DNA of 6,121 bases, taken from positions 1 through 6,121 of the forward strand of contig JALXCS010000169.1 of assembly GCA_026990815.1 (NCBI GenBank). Reading direction: 5' to 3'. This DNA is from Methylomonas sp. Lineage in GTDB: Bacteria; Pseudomonadota; Gammaproteobacteria; Methylococcales; Methylomonadaceae. Positions 1 through 4,844 of this stretch are shown here, in pieces; positions within the stretch are counted from its first letter, which is position 1, and every line of letters starts with the position of its first letter. The notes beneath the pieces were generated by a model, which did no database searches, was not told the origin of the DNA, and worked only from the letters and a program-made list of their open reading frames with translations. Both the position numbers and the translations under genes were made by a program.

Positions 1-67
1 ATTATATTCGCTATCAATACAATACGTCATCTAGTTTATGTGCATTCTTGATCGCGAATAGTATAAT
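1..67. repeat. Imperfect inverted repeat at left edge
   Basis: The left arm ATTCGCTATCAA (6-17) is complementary to TTGATCGCGAAT (48-59) at 11 of 12 positions. The arms extend outward through ATTAT at the left end and ATAAT at 63-67 with a small bulge. The spacer is about 30 bases. The arms are visible directly; the role is unknown. It could be a stem-loop, a regulator site, or a terminal fragment of a mobile element that continues outside the window. No T-run follows, so it does not look like an intrinsic terminator. Confidence 0.4.
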
Positions 68-374
68 CGAAATAATTGAGGCAAAAAATCAATTTCGTGC
101 TCTTTAAAGGGTACAAATTTACTTGACCACTACAAACAGACTCCTTACTGCTTCGCTTTCATGACGCACCGACAATTATCTTGACTGGTTGAACGAAATA
201 CCCGATAAACGAATTTTTCTTAAAAAAAGAGGTTCATTTGTCTTGTCGACATATCACTCAAAAAAAGAGGAATCTTTATATGAAGAATCTGTGTCTTGCC
301 AGTGCTCATCGAATACTTGCCAACAGCATCTGATTTAGGCGTTAGCTTGTAAAAATTCGTATTCAAAATAAAAG
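68..374. other. Gene-free stretch with short open frames
   Basis: No gene is supported here. Two abutting plus-strand frames are open: 80-181 (ending at a TGA at 182-184) and 165-338 (ending at a TAG). Neither has a convincing start with a ribosome binding site, and neither product is recognisable. They could be the halves of a frameshifted relic or chance. A direct repeat AAAAAAAGAGG occurs at 222-232 and 260-270. The second copy could serve as a ribosome binding site for a 17-codon frame, ATG 280 to TGA 331-333. I do not call this a gene because the peptide is very short and resembles nothing I know. Confidence 0.35.
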
Positions 375-405
375 TTATCGTTAATCGATAATAATTTATT
401 GATAA
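375..405. promoter_or_regulatory. Palindromic operator candidate upstream of DUF2975/XRE operon
   Basis: TTATCG (375-380) and CGATAA (386-391) form a 17-base inverted repeat with 6-base arms. A second related palindrome, TTATTGATAA, lies at 396-405. The left halves of the two elements start 21 bases apart, about two helical turns, so a dimeric regulator could bind both on one face of the DNA. The second element contains the putative -35 box. Binding by the XRE protein encoded downstream (1005-1220) would therefore be expected to block the promoter. The sequence symmetry is observed; the identity of the binding protein is inferred. Confidence 0.45.
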
Positions 406-427
406 TTAGCATCTAAGTGCTTATGAT
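399..427 (+). promoter_or_regulatory. Sigma70-type promoter for DUF2975/XRE operon
   Basis: The -35 box TTGATA (399-404) and the -10 box TATGAT (422-427) each match consensus at five of six bases and are separated by exactly 17 bases. Transcription would begin near 433-435, leaving an untranslated leader of about 25 bases before the ATG at 460. This placement also argues against translation starting at the TTG at 427, which lies inside the -10 box. Confidence 0.6.
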
Positions 428-459
428 TGACTCAAATTTTCAGTCATAGGTCTTTGGTA

Positions 460-1008
460 ATGGGTAATACAAGAGAAAATAAAAGCCAATTTCAAATCAT
501 TAGTGTCAGGTTTCAATCTATATTCAATTTTTTGGTTTTTAGTATTCCATTTGTTATTCTAATTTATTGGTTGCTTTTTAATCATCTGCTAAGTGGTCTA
601 ACGACTCAGTTGCTTCCAATTCCAGTCAATAGTCCTCTTTCTGTAGGAACTTTGTTTTTCTGTTTTGTAATCAGTTTAATTCCAACCATTTCAGCTATGT
701 TCGGGGTAGTCAGCTTAAAAAATCTATTCAAGCTCTATGGAAAAGCTATCATCTTTTCTAAAGAAAATGCTGCATATATTTTACGGTTTGGTTATAGCTT
801 GGTTGCTTGGGTAGCGGCCAAAGTGGTTTTTATAGCGTTAATAAGCATCGTATTGACGCTCCAAAGTCAATTTGGCGAACAAACGATAATTATTCAAGTT
901 GATATTTCAGATATTGTCTTATTGATTGCCGGTGCGGTTGTCATATTGATTTCCTGGGTAATGAAGGAAGCGACAATCATAAATGAAGAGCAGAAATATA
1001 CTATATGA
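460..1008 (+). CDS. DUF2975 family membrane protein
   Basis: Integral inner-membrane protein of 182 residues from the DUF2975 family, whose biochemical role is not established. Four hydrophobic segments are visible at roughly residues 20-41, 60-84, 108-134 and 150-168. Family-like features are the stretch NLFKLYGKAIIFSKENA (88-104), which reads like the loop between helices 2 and 3 of DUF2975 proteins, and the C-terminal ISWVMKEATIINEEQKYTI, close to the usual tail of the family. The frame is open from a TTG at 427, but I choose ATG 460: an AGG (448-450) sits nine bases upstream, and 427 falls in the putative -10 box. The stop overlaps the start of the XRE gene in an ATGA, so the two are translationally coupled. 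DUF2975 proteins are commonly encoded beside small XRE regulators, which supports the call. Base composition is strikingly AT-rich (15 of 60 G/C at 481-540). Confidence 0.85.
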   Translation: MGNTRENKSQFQIISVRFQSIFNFLVFSIPFVILIYWLLFNHLLSGLTTQLLPIPVNSPLSVGTLFFCFVISLIPTISAMFGVVSLKNLFKLYGKAIIFSKENAAYILRFGYSLVAWVAAKVVFIALISIVLTLQSQFGEQTIIIQVDISDIVLLIAGAVVILISWVMKEATIINEEQKYTI

Positions 1009-1220
1009 CAATTATTGTTAACTTAGATGTCATGCTTGCAAAGAGAAAAATGAAGTCAAATGAACTTTCTCGGCGGATAGGCATTACCGAACAAAATATT
1101 TCCATTCTAAAAACAGGGAGGGCAAAAGCGATTCGATTAACAACATTAAATTCGATTTGCAAGGAACTGAATTGCCAACCTGGAGACATTTTAGAGTATA
1201 TAAACGATGACGCGGAATAG
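1005..1220 (+). CDS. Small XRE-family helix-turn-helix regulator (YozG-like)
   Basis: A 71-residue DNA-binding protein consisting of almost nothing but a Cro/C1-type helix-turn-helix, as in the YozG/HTH_26 group. The helix-turn-helix reads SNELSRRIGI (about residues 18-27) followed by the recognition helix TEQNISILKTG (28-38). The next helix carries LTTLNSICKELNCQPGDIL (45-63), the usual end of this domain. It begins in a four-base ATGA overlap with the DUF2975 stop, so coupling rather than an independent ribosome binding site probably drives its translation. Known pairs of this type place the regulator directly after the membrane protein. It is the natural candidate to bind the palindromes at 375-405 and autoregulate the operon, but that is inference. 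An antisense frame at 1001-1189 is a shadow. Confidence 0.88.
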   Translation: MTIIVNLDVMLAKRKMKSNELSRRIGITEQNISILKTGRAKAIRLTTLNSICKELNCQPGDILEYINDDAE

Positions 1221-1228
1221 GGGAAGAT

Positions 1229-1387
1229 ATGAAAAAATTAATATTTATTGCTAGTGTGGCGCTACTACAATTTGGTTGCGCAACAGTTCCTCAATCTAAT
1301 GCAATTCAAAGCGCAGTTGAGTGGGAGGTTTTAATGCTATTAACAAAAAAAGATGGGCATTGGGCTGTTTTGCCGAAAAAAAAATAA
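1229..1387 (+). CDS. Small lipoprotein-like peptide, 52 residues
   Basis: A short gene of 52 codons with a strong ribosome binding site (AGGGGAAG, 1219-1226) just ahead of its ATG, eight bases after the XRE stop. The product starts MKKLIFIASVALLQFGCATV, a typical lipoprotein-style export signal: two lysines, a hydrophobic core, then Cys17. The lipobox is imperfect, with Gln at -3 where Leu is normal (LLQFG then Cys). If Cys17 is lipidated, Ala at +2 would not hold it in the inner membrane, so outer-membrane sorting would be expected. The mature part is only about 36 residues, contains EWEVLMLLTKKDGHWAVLP, and ends in a run of lysines. I recognise no family. The position, spacing and signal suggest a real exported peptide in the operon; the function is unknown. 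Confidence 0.6.
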   Translation: MKKLIFIASVALLQFGCATVPQSNAIQSAVEWEVLMLLTKKDGHWAVLPKKK

Positions 1388-1432
1388 AACTATGGTGCGA
1401 AGCATCAGTTATCTATAGACAAAGGTATCTCT

Positions 1433-1819
1433 ATGAACGATATGAAAGTAAGGCTTTCCACATTGTGGATATTTGTAATGTTTAACATGGTGTTTGCTGA
1501 TATCGTCGGTTTTTTAAATCCTGGAACCCTTGAAGAAATGATGGCTATGAAATTGTCACAAGAGATGTTGTTGGTATTGTCAATATTGCTAGAAATTCCA
1601 ATTGCTATGATTGTCTTGTCGCGTCTGCTGAAACACAAGGCAAATCGCTTAGTAAATCTCATTGCTGGAATTATAACAATTCTTTGGGTTATAGGAGGTG
1701 GGAATACCAGTGCTTCATACATATTTTTTGCAGCAATTGAAATTGTATGTATGTTAGTCATTGTCTGGTATGCTTGGACATGGAAGGAACTGGGAGTAAT
1801 AGCTGAGAAAGAAAGCTAA
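1433..1819 (+). CDS. DUF6326-like four-helix membrane protein
   Basis: A 128-residue hydrophobic protein with an ATG preceded by AAAGG (1421-1425) at seven bases. Hydrophobic segments are visible at about residues 9-27, 44-64, 72-88 and 92-116. The N-terminal run LSTLWIFVMFNMVFADIVGF, followed by a Pro-Gly-Thr-Leu-Glu loop, resembles the DUF6326 family of small bacterial membrane proteins, whose function is not known. I assign the family from memory of its N-terminal pattern, so it is less certain than the membrane topology. It lies 45 bases after the lipoprotein-like gene on the same strand, with no terminator between, and is probably the last member of the operon. The 118-residue antisense frame at 1405-1761 is a shadow. 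Confidence 0.7.
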   Translation: MNDMKVRLSTLWIFVMFNMVFADIVGFLNPGTLEEMMAMKLSQEMLLVLSILLEIPIAMIVLSRLLKHKANRLVNLIAGIITILWVIGGGNTSASYIFFAAIEIVCMLVIVWYAWTWKELGVIAEKES

Positions 1820-1826
1820 TGAATAA

Positions 1827-1865
1827 GGTTAGATTGTAATCGCGAAGCGAGCCACAATCTGAACC
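1827..1865. repeat. REP-like imperfect palindrome
   Basis: Outer arms GGTTAGATTGT (1827-1837) and ACAATCTGAACC (1854-1865) pair with a single bulged G at 1861. Inside them is a second perfect hairpin, TCGC-GAA-GCGA (1840-1850). Together they give about 15 base pairs in 39 bases, starting eight bases after the DUF6326-like stop. The GCGAAGCGA core within a long stem resembles dispersed short palindromic elements of many gammaproteobacteria and cyanobacteria. There is no T-run directly after it, so it is not a classic intrinsic terminator, though it could slow transcription or protect the 3' end of the operon message. Whether it is repeated in the genome cannot be judged here. Confidence 0.5.
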
Positions 1866-1935
1866 GTTTGTTGGACAAGCCCAGTTTTACAGTATGGTTT
1901 GAGTTTTGCTATTGAAAATAGCTTTTTGTGGAACA

Positions 1936-1966
1936 GCCTGATTAATGTGCCAGGCTTCTATTTTTT
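1936..1966 (+). terminator. Possible intrinsic terminator of plus-strand operon
   Basis: GCCTG (1936-1940) pairs with CAGGC (1951-1955) around a ten-base loop and is followed by TTCTA and six Ts (1961-1966). A smaller hairpin, GCTATT-GAA-AATAGC (1908-1922), followed by five Ts, lies just upstream. Each stem is short and the pair sits 90-117 bases after the last plus-strand gene. Termination here is plausible but not strong. Confidence 0.4.
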
Positions 1967-1994
1967 GATCGATTTTCTGAGTGTTAACAGGTTT

Positions 1995-2447
1995 TCATTG
2001 CGAAAACCCATCAACCACCATTTTCCTGTCGACAATTCCCGTTTTCAGAACAATCAGGCGTCTTGGCCCATCATGCACTACTGCCCTGTTACCTGGGAGT
2101 GATTGAATGTTACATAAGCAATAAAAATCCCCTGCGCCTAAAGATGGCATTAAAATTTGCCTATTCGATTTAAGCCTGAGAACTTCGGCAATAGGCATTC
2201 GAGTTCGCCTGACTGCCTTGTTTCCTCCGCAACACTCCCTGGTCAGTTGCGGACATTGGCAAAGGCTTATCTTTGCCAATATATTTATAGAGTTCAGTTT
2301 GTTCAGACGCTGCAGAATATTGATCAACACTTTATTGTTAGGGTGCAGAAAGCCATAATTTCTAGCGCGACGAAATCCCGTTGGCAGAACATGTTGTATC
2401 ACTAACCATAAAAATTTAGTCCCTGTTTCCGTTCGGGTTTTCCAGCG
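1995..2447 (-). pseudogene. IS91-family transposase remnant (C-terminal fragment)
   Basis: On the minus strand a frame open from 2447 reads RWKTRTETGTKFLWLVIQ and then HVLPTGFRRARNYGFLHPNN, closely matching the conserved C-terminal block of IS91/IS801-type rolling-circle (Y2) transposases, where FLWL..QHVLP.GFRR.R.YGFLH is the hallmark. A cysteine pair, ECCGG, and RRTRMPIAEV follow at about 2190-2235, as in the family's C-terminal end. The frame then runs on to a TGA at 1995. The N-terminal zinc-binding domain and the catalytic tyrosines are absent: an in-frame TAA lies at 2448-2450, and the ABC ATPase gene begins only about 60 bases further. Part of the last 60 residues may not be original transposase. 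This is a dead fragment. IS91 elements carry no terminal inverted repeats, so I cannot set its boundaries. Overlapping plus-strand frames here are shadows. Confidence 0.75.
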
Positions 2448-2511
2448 TTATAAATCAATGGTCTGTGTTTTGGTTGAAGAATAAAATGAACTCCGTAACT
2501 GTAGTAAAAAT

Positions 2512-3246
2512 TTACACCAAACTGGCAATTTCAGGAAAATCTGAAAATATTTTTGCCCTGAATGATTCGATTTCGGATTCATTCAATCGTTGATTTCTGG
2601 CAATGGGCACTGGTATTTCGGTAACTACAGACATAGGGGAGGCAGATAAAAAAATCAGTCTGTCTGCCAGTGCTATAGCTTCCCGCAAATTATGGGTAAC
2701 AAATAAAATGGTGTGTGGGCGATTGGTCCACAATTCAATCAGTAATTGTCTTACCTGACGAGCAGTTGGAGGATCGAGTGAAACAAAAGGTTCATCCATT
2801 AGTAACAGTTCAGGATCAACAGCAAAAGCCCGGATGATGGCAACCCTACGACTCATACCCAATGAAAGCTGTTCTGGATAGCTGTTCTGAACATCCGTCA
2901 GTTTCATCAATTCCAGCAAAGGCTCCAAGACATCATCAGATGCATTGGTTGCAAGTGCCAGGTTTTCCCTCACTGTTCGCCAGGGCAACAACCTTGGATT
3001 TTGAAAAACATAACCAATGTTGGCTTGGATATCATTTTCTCCAAAATTGATTGAACCTTGATATTTTTTGTCCAGTCCCGACAGAGTATTGAGTAATGTG
3101 GTCTTGCCACAACCTGAAGGCCCTACCAGACAAACAAATTCACCTGATTTTAATGAAATGTCCAGGTTTTTTATTACCGTTTTTTGTTCTTCAGCGTCAG
3201 GTGAAAGATATGATTTATGACTAATTTTGATGCTGACATCAGTCAT
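2512..3246 (-). CDS. ABC transporter ATPase, nitrate/sulfonate/taurine type
   Basis: Cytoplasmic ATP-hydrolysing subunit of an importer; 244 residues from ATG 3246, full length for the SsuB/TauB/NrtD-like group. Motifs in order: Walker A GPSGCGKT (42-49), Q-loop Gln82 in VFQNPRLLPWRTVRENL, signature LSLGM (127-131), Walker B LLLMDEP (147-153, catalytic Glu152), D-loop SLD (156-158) and switch His185 in FVTHN. The signature departs from LSGGQ, but LSLGM followed by an Arg-rich helix occurs in a known subgroup. The frame also opens from a GTG at 3255, but I choose ATG 3246: it overlaps the permease stop as ATGA, and a GAGG lies eight bases upstream. It is coupled to the permease and must work with it. 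The substrate cannot be read from the ATPase. No terminator is visible downstream before the IS91 remnant. Confidence 0.92.
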   Translation of the reverse strand: MTDVSIKISHKSYLSPDAEEQKTVIKNLDISLKSGEFVCLVGPSGCGKTTLLNTLSGLDKKYQGSINFGENDIQANIGYVFQNPRLLPWRTVRENLALATNASDDVLEPLLELMKLTDVQNSYPEQLSLGMSRRVAIIRAFAVDPELLLMDEPFVSLDPPTARQVRQLLIELWTNRPHTILFVTHNLREAIALADRLIFLSASPMSVVTEIPVPIARNQRLNESEIESFRAKIFSDFPEIASLV

Positions 3247-3995
3247 CTTCGCCACCTCAAGGCTTTTTGATCCAGAGGTTTCAAAATAAATAGTTCAATT
3301 ATCTGAATCACACTGACAAAAGCAATGGTATAAGCCAGGATGCTGGCAACATCAAACAATTGGAAGAATAAATGCAGTTGATAACCCATGCCATTACTTC
3401 TGCCGAGAAGTTCTACCACCAGAATAATTTTCCAGATCAGCGCCAGGCCGGATCGTGCTGCGGCCATTACAAAAGGGTGTAATTGTGGCCAGACAACATG
3501 TAAAAAGGTTTTCCATTTTCCAAATCGATAACAATCAGCCATTTCCATCAGATCTTGATCGAGAGTACGGGCGCCTTCGCGAATGGTGACAACAACATTG
3601 GGAACTTTGTTGATGACCACTGCCAGTATAGCGGCCGTTTCAATAAGACCAAACCAAACGTAGCACAATATAATAGTCACTAACGCCGGGATATTCAAAA
3701 AGATAACTAACCAGTTATCAAAAAAGGCATTTAATTGTTTATATTGACCCAGCAAAATGCCAATGGCGCAGCCGATAATCATGGAAATTGTAAAGCTGAT
3801 GGCAAGTCTGATGAGAGTAATGCCCAGATGATAAGGCAGTTGGCCATTACTGATTTCCTGCCATAGAACATCAAGAACGACGATGGGAAGTGGGAAAGTA
3901 TTGCTGTGAATGAGCATGGCAAGACTTTGCCATAAACCAAAAAAAATCAGGACAGATAATACGCTTAGTTTTTGGGGGTGCAGTGAGGTATCCAT
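3243..3995 (-). CDS. ABC transporter permease, SsuC/TauC/NrtB-like
   Basis: Inner-membrane channel subunit of 250 residues, partner of the ATPase that follows it with an ATGA overlap. Hydrophobic segments lie at about residues 13-30, 60-83, 94-114, 117-136, 177-198 and 216-237, giving six membrane passes. The cytoplasmic coupling loop (EAA loop) is visible at about 140-172: EGARTLDQDLMEMADCYRFG, then HVVWPQLHP, with the Ala-Asp, the conserved Gly159 and the terminal Pro of the family. After it, IWKIILVVELLG and GMGYQL match the nitrate/sulfonate/taurine permeases. The start has no good ribosome binding site; ATG 3995 gives the usual N-terminus. It lies 62 bases after aat with no clear terminator, so it may be read from the same transcript. 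No substrate-binding protein is in the window, so the substrate is open. Confidence 0.9.
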   Translation of the reverse strand: MDTSLHPQKLSVLSVLIFFGLWQSLAMLIHSNTFPLPIVVLDVLWQEISNGQLPYHLGITLIRLAISFTISMIIGCAIGILLGQYKQLNAFFDNWLVIFLNIPALVTIILCYVWFGLIETAAILAVVINKVPNVVVTIREGARTLDQDLMEMADCYRFGKWKTFLHVVWPQLHPFVMAAARSGLALIWKIILVVELLGRSNGMGYQLHLFFQLFDVASILAYTIAFVSVIQIIELFILKPLDQKALRWRR

Positions 3996-4057
3996 TCAAC
4001 GAGTTAAAATTGCTTATTGTACCTTCTCAAGAAAAAAAAGGCGGCTGTTTGCTTCTT

Positions 4058-4789
4058 TTAAAACCCAGATAATAATTGAGAGTCTGTATTTTCAAGTGTT
4101 TTGTCAGGAGAATTTGTACATAGTTGGTCCAGCAAAGACAGAAAATGTTCCCTCGATATTTCTGTTGCTCCGAGACTAATTAAATGGTCGGTACGCACCT
4201 GGCAATCAATCAGTTGATAATTCTGCTGTTTTAATAAATGTACAAGATGGACAAAGGCAATTTTAGAAGCATCAGTTTGCCAGCGGAACATGGATTCTCC
4301 AAAAAAAACCTGGCCAATACTTAAGCCATAAAGGCCACCTGCCAGTTCTTCATCAATCCAGGTTTCTATGGAATGGGCAATACCAAGTTTGTGTAATTCA
4401 ATATATGCCAGACGCATTTCATCAGTAATCCAGGTGCCTTCCTGATTTTTTCTAAGCTTGCCACAAGCTTTAATGACTTCAGAAAATGCCTTGTTAAGGG
4501 TCACCGTGAATTTTTTTCGGCGTAAAGTTTTTGTCAAACTACGGGAAATAATCAGATCATCAGGGAACAAGATCAGTCTGGGGTCAGGTGACCACCAGAG
4601 AATCGGTTCTCCCTTCGAATACCAGGGGAAAATGCCATGACGGTAAGCGTTTAGAATGCGGGTAGGGGAAAGGCAGCCATCTATTGCTAATAATCCATCA
4701 GGATCATGTAATGCTGAACTGGCTGGTGGAAAATCTTGGTCTGGCTGGTTGGGATCAAGTACTCTTATAACTTGTTCAGATTCTTGCAT
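4058..4789 (-). CDS. aat: Leucyl/phenylalanyl-tRNA-protein transferase
   Basis: Cytoplasmic enzyme that moves Leu or Phe from aminoacyl-tRNA to the N-terminal Arg or Lys of proteins, creating an N-degron that ClpS delivers to ClpAP. At 243 residues it is close to the family length. Hallmarks in order: DGLLAIDGCLSP (31-42), AYRHGIFPWYSKGEPILWWS (48-67) followed by PDPR, ISRSL (81-85), GTWIT (118-122), AHSIE (138-142), GGLYG (151-155), FFGESMF (162-168, with the conserved Glu165), DASK (173-176), LIDCQ (193-197, with the active-site Asp195) and SLGATEI (205-211). The motif GCLSP replaces the GDLSP of E. coli; I regard this as normal variation. The ATG at 4789 lacks an obvious ribosome binding site but gives a typical family N-terminus. 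It follows trxB by 55 bases, a pairing close to the aat-cydCD-trxB region of E. coli. Confidence 0.96.
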   Translation of the reverse strand: MQESEQVIRVLDPNQPDQDFPPASSALHDPDGLLAIDGCLSPTRILNAYRHGIFPWYSKGEPILWWSPDPRLILFPDDLIISRSLTKTLRRKKFTVTLNKAFSEVIKACGKLRKNQEGTWITDEMRLAYIELHKLGIAHSIETWIDEELAGGLYGLSIGQVFFGESMFRWQTDASKIAFVHLVHLLKQQNYQLIDCQVRTDHLISLGATEISREHFLSLLDQLCTNSPDKTLENTDSQLLSGF

Positions 4790-4802
4790 ATTGGATGAAA
4801 AT

Positions 4803-4836
4803 TACAGAAGACACTAAATAGTTATCGCCTTCTGTA
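4803..4836 (-). terminator. Hairpin between trxB and aat, possible attenuator
   Basis: Perfect 8-base arms TACAGAAG (4803-4810) and CTTCTGTA (4829-4836) enclose an 18-base loop. Read on the minus strand, the hairpin ends in ATTTTC, a weak T-run. It lies between the trxB stop and the aat start, so it could partly terminate trxB transcripts or protect their 3' end while letting some read-through into aat. The large loop and short T-run make full termination doubtful. Confidence 0.35.
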
Positions 4837-4844
4837 TCAAGTAA

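Noticed and set aside
117..145. On the minus strand, GTAGTGGTCAAGTAAATT looks somewhat like a terminal inverted repeat of an IS3-type element.
   Set aside because: No matching opposite end, target duplication or transposase fragment is in the window; the similarity is only an impression.
331..346. GGCGTTAGC resembling the right end of an integron attC site.
   Set aside because: The only partner is GCCAAC about 25 bases upstream, too close for attC, and the last base of the core does not fit GTTRRRY.
1005..1220. XRE protein plus small membrane proteins as a toxin-antitoxin or phage-defence system.
   Set aside because: No toxin, nuclease or effector domain is visible. The DUF2975/XRE pairing is common in ordinary chromosomes, so a defence role would be speculation.
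1827..1875. Possible integron attC site, because GTTGGAC (1869-1875) follows a long hairpin and small cassette-like genes precede it.
   Set aside because: The opposing R-box complement of GTTGGAC is absent on the left side: bases 1811-1826 do not pair with 1866-1880. The upstream genes form an operon with one promoter rather than single-gene cassettes.
1899..2102. A 67-codon plus-strand open frame.
   Set aside because: It has no ribosome binding site, runs through the terminator-like hairpin at 1936-1966 and into the antisense of the IS91 remnant, and looks like nothing known.
2157..2405. An 82-codon plus-strand open frame.
   Set aside because: It is the antisense shadow of the IS91 transposase block, whose family match is on the minus strand.
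4021..4055. A run of eight Ts on the minus strand after GC-rich GCCGCC, between aat and the permease gene, suggesting a terminator.
   Set aside because: The bases before the T-run do not form a self-complementary stem, so no intrinsic terminator is supported.
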